From positions 1-45,772 of the forward strand of contig NZ_CADCWA010000160.1 in assembly GCF_902806285.1 (NCBI RefSeq): a DNA stretch of 45,772 nucleotides, in the 5' to 3' direction. Shown here piece after piece: positions 37,542 to 45,772 of the stretch. Within the stretch, counting starts at the first letter, position 1. The number at the start of each line of letters is the position of its first letter. This stretch comes from an uncultured Sphingomonas sp. Its GTDB lineage: Bacteria > Pseudomonadota > Alphaproteobacteria > Sphingomonadales > Sphingomonadaceae. A program made the position numbers and the translations under genes. A model generated the notes under the pieces. The model ran no database searches. It was given only the letters and a program-made list of their open reading frames with translations, and was not told the origin of the DNA.

Positions 37542-38179
37542 GCGGCTCTGGGCCGGGCGTCGGGCGCGCGGGCATAGACCGGCTGAGGCGGCAAGCTCCG
37601 GAGCCAATCCGGCAGCCGCAGCACATGCGTCGCGGACGGCAGCGCCGCCATCGCTTCGCCCCACCCGCGCGCCTCGACCAGGGCAGGGGCCGCAGGTCCG
37701 ATCGCACGCCGGGCGGCAACCGAGGCCGCGGCTTGGGCGGGCGGCAGGTTGAGCAGCAGACCGAGCGCCGCGCGAGGCTGCCCGCCGAACTCCTGCACGA
37801 AAAGCTCGCCGTGACCGCCCGGCACCGCCGCCGCCACCGGTTCCGCGCCCGCGCTCGCGGCGGCCAGCAGCGCCAGGGAGGAGAAGCCGGCCAGCTGCGC
37901 GCCCCAGCCGATCGCCATGCCGTGCGCCGCAGCGATGCCGACCCTGAGGCCAGTGAAGCTACCCGGCCCGCAGCCGACCAGCACGCGCTCAGGCCGGTGG
38001 CCCCCAAGCATCTCCGCGATCATCGGTACCAGCCGCTCGGCATGGCCGCGCCCGATCACCTCGTCCGCGCTGGCCACCAGCGTCCCGTCCGCCGCGAACA
38101 AGGCAGCGGTGCAGGCGGCGGTCGACGTGTCGAGCGCAAGGATCAAGCAGGCCTCCGAAACAGGCGTGATTGTGGGCAC
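37538..38179 (-). CDS. tsaB: tRNA threonylcarbamoyladenosine biosynthesis protein TsaB
   Basis: LILALDTSTAACTAALF...RVLVGCGPGSFTGLRVGIAAAHGMAIG. Confidence 0.95.
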   Translation of the reverse strand: MPTITPVSEACLILALDTSTAACTAALFAADGTLVASADEVIGRGHAERLVPMIAEMLGGHRPERVLVGCGPGSFTGLRVGIAAAHGMAIGWGAQLAGFSSLALLAAASAGAEPVAAAVPGGHGELFVQEFGGQPRAALGLLLNLPPAQAAASVAARRAIGPAAPALVEARGWGEAMAALPSATHVLRLPDWLRSLPPQPVYARAPDARPRAA

Positions 38180-38212
38180 AGCTTGCGCGCGCGAGCAAGA
38201 CCTCGAACGGGG

Positions 38213-38785
38213 TCAGACGGCCTCGACCGTCTCCACTTCAGGGACGTAGTGCTTGATCAGGCTCTCGACGCCGCGCTTCAGGGTCACCGCGGACGACGGG
38301 CAGCCCGAGCAGGCGCCCTGCATGGCCAGGTACAGGGTCCCGTCCTTGTAGCCGCGGTAGACGATGTCGCCGCCGTCCTGCGCCACCGCCGGCCGGACCC
38401 GCGTGTCGAGCAGCTCCTTGATCTGGTCGACGATCTCCGCATCCTCCGGGTCGTCGGCGGCAAAGCTGTCCGCCGCGATCTCGATCCCGGCCGCGGTGCC
38501 CGGCCGGAACAGCGGAGCGCCGCTGGAGAAATGGTCGAGCAGCACCTGCAGCACGTCGATCTCCAGCCCGCGCCAGTCGACCTGCGGCATCGCCGTGACC
38601 GAGATGAAGTCGCGTCCGAAGAACACGCCTTCCACTTCGCCCGTCGCGAACAGCGCGGCGGCCAGCGGCGAGGCTTCGGCGGCCTCGGCCGACGGGAAGT
38701 CGCGGCTGCCGCTCTCCAGCACGGGCACGCCCGGCAGAAACTTGCGGGTCGCGGGATTGGGGGTCGTCTCGGTTTCGATCAGCAT
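38213..38785 (-). CDS. NifU/NfuA-like Fe-S scaffold protein
   Basis: MLIETETTPNPATRKFLPG...LLDTRVRPAVAQDGGDIVYRGYKDGTLYLAMQGACSGCPSSAVTLKRGVESLI (CxxC). Confidence 0.95.
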   Translation of the reverse strand: MLIETETTPNPATRKFLPGVPVLESGSRDFPSAEAAEASPLAAALFATGEVEGVFFGRDFISVTAMPQVDWRGLEIDVLQVLLDHFSSGAPLFRPGTAAGIEIAADSFAADDPEDAEIVDQIKELLDTRVRPAVAQDGGDIVYRGYKDGTLYLAMQGACSGCPSSAVTLKRGVESLIKHYVPEVETVEAV

Positions 38786-38816
38786 GGGAGCGATGTGGCG
38801 CCCGCCCGCACCGCGA

Positions 38817-39521
38817 TCAAGTGCCCAGCGGCGGCGCTCCCGCGATGATCCAGCGGGTGATGGCGAGCCCTGCGATCAGGCAGAGCACCGCGGCCCACCA
38901 TTTGCCGCGCCGCATCGGCTCGGCTCCGCCGTGGGCCAGGGTCCGCCCGGTGATCATCGCCCCCGTCAGCCGCTTGCCGAGCACCAGCCGGTAGAACAGG
39001 ATCGCCGCCACGTGCAGCGCGATGAGCCCCAGCAGGACGTTGAACAGCAGCTCGTGCAACTCGCCCGCGCGCTCCGCCGCCTCGAAGCTCACCAGCCGGT
39101 TGAGCGGTCCCGAGACCACCCCGTCCTCGTCGGACATCACCAGCCCGAGCGAGACCTGCACCAGCAAGAGGAGGAGCAGCGCGACCACGCTCAACGCACC
39201 GAGCGGCGTGTGCCCGATCCCGCCCCACTCGCGCGGCTTACGCAGATAATCGAACGTCGCACGGGGCCCACGGACGAAGTTGCCGAACCGCGCCGTCGAG
39301 CTGCCGAAGACGCCCCACAGCAGCCGAAAGATCAGCAGGCTCATGACGCCAAGCCCGGACCAAAGGTGCCATTCGATCCGGTCGTACTCCGCCGACCACC
39401 AGGAAAAGGCGATCAGCCCGACCAGCGTCCAGTGAAACAGCCGCACTGGCAGGTCCCAGACGGGGACCGCCAACGCAGCATCGGCAACAGCCGCCTCAGT
39501 CGGGCTGCTTGAACCGGTCAT
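38817..39521 (-). CDS. Cytochrome b561-type membrane cytochrome b
   Basis: VPVWDLPVRLFHWTLVGLIAFSWWSAEYDRIEWHLWSGLGVMSLLIFRLLWGVFGS; TM helices with His residues. Confidence 0.9.
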   Translation of the reverse strand: MTGSSSPTEAAVADAALAVPVWDLPVRLFHWTLVGLIAFSWWSAEYDRIEWHLWSGLGVMSLLIFRLLWGVFGSSTARFGNFVRGPRATFDYLRKPREWGGIGHTPLGALSVVALLLLLLVQVSLGLVMSDEDGVVSGPLNRLVSFEAAERAGELHELLFNVLLGLIALHVAAILFYRLVLGKRLTGAMITGRTLAHGGAEPMRRGKWWAAVLCLIAGLAITRWIIAGAPPLGT

Positions 39522-40041
39522 GGCAGCTCTTGCAGGTCTTGCCGAGGTCGCCATGCGCCGCCTTCATCCGCTCCAGGTCGCTGCCCTGCGCTGCCTGGCT
39601 GAAGGTCAGCGCCGCATTCTGGAAGTTCTTCATGCCGGCATCGAAGTCGGCGCGCTCCGACCAGATCTCCGACTTCGCGTCGGTCTTGCCGATGTCGGGA
39701 CCGGTTCCGGCCGGGAACCAGCCGATCGCCTGCGGGGCGATCTGCGCGATCTGCTCGGCCGGAGCGCGGACCCCGGCAGCGTTGCCGGCGTCGATCGCCT
39801 GCTTGGCCTGCCGCATCGCCTTGCCGATCTTCTCATAGCCTTCGTGACGCTCTTTCATCAGCGCCAGCGCCTGCTGCTTTTCGAGCGGCGTCGCATCCGA
39901 CTGGACGATCTCGTTGACGGCCTGGGCGGCGATCTCGTTGCCGCTGGCGTTGGCTTCGGCAAGGGTCTGGTTGGCGTCCTCCGCGCCGCCGCCACAGGCG
40001 GCGAGGGTCAGGACGGCGGCGGCGGCCAGCAGCTTGTTCAT
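39496..40041 (-). CDS. Cytochrome c (c-prime-like) lipoprotein
   Basis: MNKLLAAAAVLTLAACGGG lipobox-like; C-terminal CKSCHDRFK haem motif. Confidence 0.9.
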   Translation of the reverse strand: MNKLLAAAAVLTLAACGGGAEDANQTLAEANASGNEIAAQAVNEIVQSDATPLEKQQALALMKERHEGYEKIGKAMRQAKQAIDAGNAAGVRAPAEQIAQIAPQAIGWFPAGTGPDIGKTDAKSEIWSERADFDAGMKNFQNAALTFSQAAQGSDLERMKAAHGDLGKTCKSCHDRFKQPD

Positions 40042-40085
40042 GCACTCTCCTCGGTTCAGGCGGCGACAACGCCCGCTCCGGTCCA

Positions 40086-40994
40086 CTAGTTGCCGCTTGG
40101 AGCGGGCGGCGTCCAGCTGTCGTCGATCATCTTGATGATGGCGGAGAAGTCCTTGGACGCGCCCCCGCGGCTGACGAAACGCCCGTAGAGCTCCTCGGCC
40201 TCGCCGCCCATCGGCGTATAGGCGCCCACGCTCTGCGCCGCCTCCATCGCGAGCTTAAGGTCCTTGAGCATCAGCGCCGCCGCGAAACCGCCGTCATAGT
40301 TGCGGTCGGCGGGGGTCTCCGGACCGACGCCGGGCACCGGGCAGTAGCTCGTCATCGACCAGCTCTGGCCCGACGCCTTGGACGAGATGTCGAAGAACAC
40401 CTGCGGGTCGAGCCCGAGCTTCTGCGCCAGCACGAACGCTTCGCAGGTGCCCGCCATGGTAACGCCCAGCAGCATGTTGTTGACGATCTTCCCCGCCTGA
40501 CCCGCGCCGCTCTCCCCGGCGTGGATCACCGCCTTGCCCATCTTATCAAGGTAGGGGCGGGCTCGTTCGAAGCCGTCCACAGTGCCCCCGACCATGAAGG
40601 TGAGCGTTCCCGCGTCCGCGGCCGCAATGCCGCCGGACACGGGCGCGTCGACCATGGCGTAGCCGGCCTCCTGCGCTTCCTTGCCAACGCTCTTGGCTGT
40701 GGCAACATCGATGGTCGAGCAGTCGATCAGGATGGCGGAGGTAGGCGCCTGGCCGAACACGGCGGAGCGATAGACTTCTCCGACGTGCTTGCCTGCTGGC
40801 AGCATGGTGACCACCGCCTCGGCATTCCGGACAGCCTCCGCTGCGGACGCCGCGCGCGAGCAGCCTTTGTCCTCGGCTCGCGCAAGCGCATCCTCGCTGA
40901 GGTCGAAGGCGCGGACCTCATGGCCCGCCTTGGCCAGGTTCGCGGCCATGCCCCCGCCCATGTTGCCGAGCCCGATGAATGCGACGCGTGCCAT
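40086..40994 (-). CDS. mmsB: 3-hydroxyisobutyrate dehydrogenase
   Basis: MARVAFIGLGNMGGGMAANLAKAGHEVRAFDL...DAPVSGGIAAADAGTLTFMVGG...GAGQAGKIVNNMLL. Confidence 0.93.
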   Translation of the reverse strand: MARVAFIGLGNMGGGMAANLAKAGHEVRAFDLSEDALARAEDKGCSRAASAAEAVRNAEAVVTMLPAGKHVGEVYRSAVFGQAPTSAILIDCSTIDVATAKSVGKEAQEAGYAMVDAPVSGGIAAADAGTLTFMVGGTVDGFERARPYLDKMGKAVIHAGESGAGQAGKIVNNMLLGVTMAGTCEAFVLAQKLGLDPQVFFDISSKASGQSWSMTSYCPVPGVGPETPADRNYDGGFAAALMLKDLKLAMEAAQSVGAYTPMGGEAEELYGRFVSRGGASKDFSAIIKMIDDSWTPPAPSGN

Positions 40995-41010
40995 GTGTTC
41001 TCACTCCCAA

Positions 41011-41105
41011 GCTACTCCCCCTTGGGGGAGATGTCAGCGAAGCTGACAGAGGGGTCAGTCAGCACCCCTCCGGCGCTTCGCGCCTCTCCCCCAAGGGGGA
41101 GTAGC
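41011..41105. repeat. Palindromic repeat, family A (reverse orientation) between mmsB and the enoyl-CoA hydratase gene
   Basis: gctactcccccttgggggagatgtcagcgaagctgacagaggggtcagtcagcacccctccggcgcttcgcgcctctcccccaagggggagtagc. Confidence 0.93.
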
Positions 41106-41107
41106 AA

Positions 41108-41884
41108 TCATCTACCCGACCAATTCCCAGGCCGCTTCTCAACAAAAGCGGCCATACCTTCCTTTTGGTCCTCACTCCCGAACAGGCCGTGGAACAGCCG
41201 CCGCTCGAAGCGGATGCCCTGGGCAAGCGGCATCTCGAACGCAGCGTTGACCATCTCCTTGCACGCGATCGCCGCCAGCGGCGCCATGGCGGCGATCTCG
41301 CCCGCGGTCTTCAGCGCCTCGTCGAGCAGGCTCGCCGCCGGGACCACCCGCGCCACCAGGCCGGCGCGCTCCGCCTCCTCCGCGCCCATCATCCGCCCGG
41401 TCAGGCACATCTCCATCGCCTTGGCCTTGCCCACCGCATGAAGCAGCCGCTGCGAGCCGCCCATGCCCGGCGTCACACCCAGCTTGATCTCCGGCTGCCC
41501 GAACCTCGCCGTGTCCGCGGCGATGATGAAGTCGGCCATCATCGCCACCTCGCACCCGCCGCCGAGCGCGAAGCCGCTCACCGCCGCGAGCCACGGCTTG
41601 CGGGTCGCGGTGACCTTCTCCCAGCCGGCGAAGAAGTCGCCCGCGTACATGTCCGCGAAGCCCTGCGCCTGCATCTCCTTGATGTCGGCCCCCGCCGCGA
41701 AGGCCTTCTCGGAGCCGGTCAGCACCAGGCAGCGCTGGCTGTCGTCCGCGTCATAGGCGGCGAAAGCGGCGATCAGCTCGCGCAGCACCTCGCTGTTGAG
41801 CGCGTTCAGCGCCTGCGGGCGGTTGAGGGTAACCAGCGTGACGCCGTCGCGCTGCTCGACGAGGATGGTGTTGTAGTCGGGCAT
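41108..41884 (-). CDS. Enoyl-CoA hydratase
   Basis: [37 protein letters not shown]...[48 protein letters not shown]. Confidence 0.95.
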   Translation of the reverse strand: MPDYNTILVEQRDGVTLVTLNRPQALNALNSEVLRELIAAFAAYDADDSQRCLVLTGSEKAFAAGADIKEMQAQGFADMYAGDFFAGWEKVTATRKPWLAAVSGFALGGGCEVAMMADFIIAADTARFGQPEIKLGVTPGMGGSQRLLHAVGKAKAMEMCLTGRMMGAEEAERAGLVARVVPAASLLDEALKTAGEIAAMAPLAAIACKEMVNAAFEMPLAQGIRFERRLFHGLFGSEDQKEGMAAFVEKRPGNWSGR

Positions 41885-41891
41885 GTATTCC

Positions 41892-42944
41892 TCAGGCTTG
41901 AGGGAAGGGTGTCCACTGCTCGCTCTCGGGCAGCGGCGCAAACAGCTCGTTAAGCATCTCGTCCGTGACCTCTTCCGGGCTCGACGGCTCCCACTTCGGC
42001 GCATTGTCCTTGTCGATCAGCAGCGCCCGCACGCCTTCCACGAAGTCGTGCGTCCGGACCACGTGCGTCGCCAGCGCATACTCCGCCCGCATCTCCTCGG
42101 CGAAGTCGCGTCGCTTGGCACCCTCGGCAAGCAAGCGCAGCGACACCTTGCACGACAACGGGCTCTTGGACTTGATCGTCGCCAGCTCACTTTGCGCCCA
42201 GTCGCCCCCATCCTCCTCCAGGCACTTGACTATGTTCTCGAGGCGGTCGGAGGCGAACAGCTTGGCGATCGCGATCTGGTTCGCGGCGATCTTGGCCTCG
42301 GGGGCGATCCCCGCGAAGTTGCCGATCGCTCCGTTCACCCGGCCTGGCGTCTTGCCGACCCGCTCGACCAGCTCGGGGAGGGAGGCCTGCGCGACATAAT
42401 GGGTGGCGAGCCCGAGATACTTGCACTCCGCTCCGTCGAGCCGCGCGCCGGTCAGTGCCATGAACTGGCCGACCCGCCCGGGTAGGCGCGACAGATACCA
42501 ACCGCCGCCGACATCCGGGAACAGCCCGATACCCGTCTCCGGCATCGCCAGCCGCGTGTTCTCCGTCGCCACCCGGAACTTGCACGGCAGCGAGATGCCG
42601 ACCCCGCCGCCCATGGTGATGCCGTCCATCAGCGCCACAGTCGGCTTGGGGTAGGTGAACAGCAGGTGGTTCAGCCGGTACTCGGCATGGAAAAAGGCGT
42701 TGGCCTCGGCCCCGTCCGCCGCGCCGCTCCTGGCCAGCATGACCACGTCGCCCCCGGCGCAGAAGCCGCGGCCCTCGGCATGGTCAATCACCACCGCCTT
42801 GACGGCGGAGTCGCCGCGCCAGGCAAGCAGCGCCTCGCTGATCGCCTCGCACATCTCGCGGGTGAGCGCGTGGATCGCCTTGGGCCGGTTCAGCCGGACG
42901 CGCCCGACCGCACCTTCCACGGAGGTCAGGACATCGGAAGTCAC
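41892..42944 (-). CDS. 3-hydroxyisobutyryl-CoA hydrolase (enoyl-CoA hydratase/isomerase family)
   Basis: [22 protein letters not shown]...[14 protein letters not shown]...[49 protein letters not shown]. Confidence 0.92.
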   Translation of the reverse strand: MTSDVLTSVEGAVGRVRLNRPKAIHALTREMCEAISEALLAWRGDSAVKAVVIDHAEGRGFCAGGDVVMLARSGAADGAEANAFFHAEYRLNHLLFTYPKPTVALMDGITMGGGVGISLPCKFRVATENTRLAMPETGIGLFPDVGGGWYLSRLPGRVGQFMALTGARLDGAECKYLGLATHYVAQASLPELVERVGKTPGRVNGAIGNFAGIAPEAKIAANQIAIAKLFASDRLENIVKCLEEDGGDWAQSELATIKSKSPLSCKVSLRLLAEGAKRRDFAEEMRAEYALATHVVRTHDFVEGVRALLIDKDNAPKWEPSSPEEVTDEMLNELFAPLPESEQWTPFPQA

Positions 42945-44083
42945 TGCCGCAGCATCTCGCGCGAGGTGATCACCCGCATGACCTGATTGGTGCCCTCCAA
43001 GATCGAATGCACCCGAAGGTCGCGCCAGAAGCGCTCGATCGGATAATCCTGCAGGTAGCCGTAGCCGCCGTGCAGCTGCAGCGCGCGGTCGACCACGCTC
43101 GATCCCGTGTCGGTCGCCAGCCGCTTGGCCATCGCCGCGAACTTGGTCTTGTCGGGCGCGTTCGCCGTCACCTTGGCTGCCGCGACATAGAGCAGCCAGC
43201 GCGCGGCCTGCAGCTCGGTCTCCATGTCGGCCAGGGTGAACTGCGTGTTCTGGAACTCAGTCAGCGGCTGGCCGAACTGGGTGCGCTGCTTGGTGTAGCC
43301 GATCGCCTCGTCCAGGCAGCGCTGCGCCCCGCCCAGCGAGCAGGCGCCGATGTTGAGCCGCCCGCCGTCCAGTCCCATCATCGCAATGCGGAAGCCTTCG
43401 CCCTCCGCGCCGACCCGGTTGGCCACCGGCACCCGCACCTCGTCGAAATTGACCTGCGCGGTCGGCTGCGAATGCCAGCCGAGCTTCTTCTCCTGCGCGC
43501 CGAAGCTGACTCCGGCCATGTCCTTTTCGATCACCAGCGCGGTGATGCCCTTGGGACCCTCGCCGCCGGTGCGGACCATGGTCACGTAGATGTCGTTCTC
43601 GCCGCCGCCCGAGATGAACGCCTTGGACCCGCTCACCACATAATGGTCGCCGTCCAGCACTGCCCGGGTCTTCAGCGCCGCCGCGTCCGATCCGCTGGCC
43701 GGTTCGGTCAGGCAGTAGCTGCCCATCCGCTCCATCGGGATCATCGAGGGCAAGTAGCGGCTCTTCACATCGTCCGAGCCGAAGCGGTCGATCATCCACG
43801 CCGTCATGTTGTGGATGGAGATGAACGCGCTGGTCGACGGGCAGCCATAGGCCATCGCCTCCATGATCAGCGCGGACTCGAGCCGCCCGAGCCCGATCCC
43901 GCCACTCTCCTCCGACACGTAGATGGCGCCAAAGCCCAGCTCCGCCGCCTCGCGGATCGTGTCCACCGGAAAGATGTGCTTCTCGTCCCATTCGCCCGCA
44001 TTGGGCGTGATCTCGGCCGCGGTGAATTGCCGGGCCATCTCCTGGATCTGGAGCTGGTCGTCGGTTAACTCGAACTGGTGCAT
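42941..44083 (-). CDS. Acyl-CoA dehydrogenase, probably isobutyryl-CoA dehydrogenase
   Basis: YCLTEPASGSDAAALKTRAV...KAFISGGGENDIYVTMVRTG...RTQFGQPLTEFQNTQFTLADMETEL...LHGGYGYLQDYPIERFWRDLRVHSILEGTNQVMRVI; context of valine catabolism. Confidence 0.9.
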   Translation of the reverse strand: MHQFELTDDQLQIQEMARQFTAAEITPNAGEWDEKHIFPVDTIREAAELGFGAIYVSEESGGIGLGRLESALIMEAMAYGCPSTSAFISIHNMTAWMIDRFGSDDVKSRYLPSMIPMERMGSYCLTEPASGSDAAALKTRAVLDGDHYVVSGSKAFISGGGENDIYVTMVRTGGEGPKGITALVIEKDMAGVSFGAQEKKLGWHSQPTAQVNFDEVRVPVANRVGAEGEGFRIAMMGLDGGRLNIGACSLGGAQRCLDEAIGYTKQRTQFGQPLTEFQNTQFTLADMETELQAARWLLYVAAAKVTANAPDKTKFAAMAKRLATDTGSSVVDRALQLHGGYGYLQDYPIERFWRDLRVHSILEGTNQVMRVITSREMLRQ

Positions 44084-44125
44084 GGTTCAGCCCCTAGCAG
44101 AGGGTCTGCGCCGGTTTCCAGCCCG

Positions 44126-44734
44126 TTAACGACAGCGGGTGTAACTGAACCCCTGCGTGCCTTCGGTCCGGGTCAGCGTATCGCCCTGGCGCGAGAAGCT
44201 GGTGGTCGTTTCCCAGGTCTGGCCCTCGCCGGTGTGGCTGAACGTGCCCGTGAACCGCGTCGCGTCGGAGGGCAGTTGCTCCCTCAGCGTGGCCGTCGCC
44301 TCGTAGAAGCGGATCGTGCGATCGCCGACGGTGATCAGCCCCTTGTTGTCCCCGCGGGTGGAGGTGCAGTCCGCGGGCACCAGGCCCCAGCGTCCGCGAA
44401 AGGCGGCGGGGATGGTGGGGGCGGGCAGGGGCGCCGCGCTGTTGCCTTCAACCGAGTTGCCCTCAGGCTGGACCCGAACCGCGCTCGCGGGCGGAGCGAG
44501 GGCCTTCGCCTCCATGTCAGCAGCGTCGTCGCGCGAGGCAAGCACGGCATTGGCGGGCAGGGTCTCGGGCGTCGCCATCTCCGCGCCCTTTGCCACCGGC
44601 TCGCCGCCCCGGGCAGTCGCGGTAGCCCCACCCGTCGCCACCGCGCCGCTTTCCGTAGCGTCGGCCCGGTCGCCGGACGGGCGGCAGGCGGACGCCGCCA
44701 GAACGATCGTCAGCAAGATCAGTGACTTATTCAC
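44126..44734 (-). CDS. Hypothetical lipoprotein (start uncertain, GTG)
   Basis: VNKSLILLTIVLAASACRPSGDR: signal peptide/lipobox; C-terminal YTRCR. Confidence 0.65.
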   Translation of the reverse strand: MNKSLILLTIVLAASACRPSGDRADATESGAVATGGATATARGGEPVAKGAEMATPETLPANAVLASRDDAADMEAKALAPPASAVRVQPEGNSVEGNSAAPLPAPTIPAAFRGRWGLVPADCTSTRGDNKGLITVGDRTIRFYEATATLREQLPSDATRFTGTFSHTGEGQTWETTTSFSRQGDTLTRTEGTQGFSYTRCR

Positions 44735-45131
44735 CTGGCACCAACGCTTCAGCCTCAATCTCGACCCGCCACTCATTGCGGAGCAGCGCTTTCACGACCA
44801 ACATGGTCGCGGTCGGGCGGACCTCGCGGAACAGCTCGCCATGCACTCCGCCCACCTGGTCCGCATCGGCTGCATCAACGATGAACATGCGGGTGCGGAC
44901 CACGTCCGCGGCCGTGCAGCCGAGTTCCTCGATGGCCTCCAGAATGATCCGGAAACAGCGGCGGGCCTGCGCGGCGGCATCGCCGGGAGTGGAGGACCCG
45001 TCGGGTTCGACGGGGGCCGTGCCGGAGACGAGGACGCGGTCGCCGACGCGCAATGCGCGGGAGAAGCCGTACAGGCTCTCGTAAGGAGAGCTCCCCTGGG
45101 CGGCGGCCGGGATGAACTCGTCAGCAGCCAT
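44727..45131 (-). CDS. RidA family protein
   Basis: SPYESLYGFSRALRVGDRVLVSGTAPVEPDGSSTPGDAAAQARRCFRIILEAIEELGCTAADVVRTRMFIVDAADADQVGGVHGELF. Confidence 0.92.
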   Translation of the reverse strand: MAADEFIPAAAQGSSPYESLYGFSRALRVGDRVLVSGTAPVEPDGSSTPGDAAAQARRCFRIILEAIEELGCTAADVVRTRMFIVDAADADQVGGVHGELFREVRPTATMLVVKALLRNEWRVEIEAEALVPGE

Positions 45132-45134
45132 AAA

Positions 45135-45695
45135 CTAGCGCTGGTGCTTTTGGGGCGCACCGGCGCGCCAAGTCGGTGTGCAGCGACGTTCTTTCAGCGT
45201 TCCCAGACGCACTCGCTCAACGATCGAAATCTTAGCCTGCTGCGACTCTGAGAAAAACAACAGCTTCGTCGGGTGGGTAGTTCGACTTAGTCCATAGAGC
45301 AGATACTGGATTCCATAGCTCGAAGGACTGCCCGGCGGCCGGTAAACAACACGCTTGGAGAACGGGGACCCGGGTAACCGCAGATTGCTGCTCTTTAGGA
45401 TATTCGGCGGCGGACCATAATAACGAGAGATATCGATCCACTTGCCGTCCGAGTAGAGGTCGTAAGACAACGGGGGCTCCCCCCCTTGCTTCCAGCGAAT
45501 GGTTTCACCCTTCTTAAGCCGAACCGAAAAATTGTCGGCGCAAAAGTTATATGGGCCAGCAATGAGCTTTGGAGCCGGCGGGATGATCACCCGGGGCGTT
45601 GGTGATAGCTGAGCGGCTGCCGCTGAACCGTTGCCACAAATTGCTACAAGAGCACCTGCTAACGCGAACTCTATTCTACAGTCCTTCGACTTCAT
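45135..45695 (-). CDS. Hypothetical exported protein
   Basis: MKSKDCRIEFALAGALVAICGNGSAAAAQLSPTPRVIIPPAPKL...: signal-peptide-like N-terminus. Confidence 0.55.
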   Translation of the reverse strand: MKSKDCRIEFALAGALVAICGNGSAAAAQLSPTPRVIIPPAPKLIAGPYNFCADNFSVRLKKGETIRWKQGGEPPLSYDLYSDGKWIDISRYYGPPPNILKSSNLRLPGSPFSKRVVYRPPGSPSSYGIQYLLYGLSRTTHPTKLLFFSESQQAKISIVERVRLGTLKERRCTPTWRAGAPQKHQR

Positions 45696-45772
45696 ACTGG
45701 TATCATCCCATCGTCGGTATGACGAACGCGTTGGCCGCTTCGCCCACCCCGCCATCCGGCCACCGCTGGGTT

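Overview
This 45.8 kb high-GC window looks like an alphaproteobacterial chromosome, probably from a sphingomonad (inferred from gene order and repeat types; no search was run). Most of it is conserved housekeeping DNA, mainly on the minus strand: rimP-nusA-ylxR-infB-rbfA, truB-rpsO-pnp, metK-lnt-corC-ybeY-phoH-(TA remnant)-miaB-plsC-fur, mucR-like, rimI-tsaB-nfuA, and a valine-catabolism cluster (mmsB, enoyl-CoA hydratase, HIBYL-CoA hydrolase, acyl-CoA dehydrogenase). There is one tRNA-Ala(CGC). Accessory parts are a tandem-HTH protein resembling duplicated phage terminase small-subunit domains, a GumK-like GT plus GT32 pair in an apparently lower-GC patch next to decayed gene fragments, a type III PKS + ICMT-like methyltransferase pair, a haem-oxygenase-like iron enzyme + SAM methyltransferase pair, and a CDP-alcohol phosphatidyltransferase/membrane protein/tdk block splitting the usual rbfA-truB order. 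The most unusual signal is that palindromic repeats of several families, mostly intergenic here, also lie within reading frames without breaking them: inside truB, in the N-terminal leaders of ylxR and lnt, and at the C-terminus of the ICMT-like gene. No CRISPR array, IS element or complete prophage was seen. I found no clear evidence of a large new multi-gene system.
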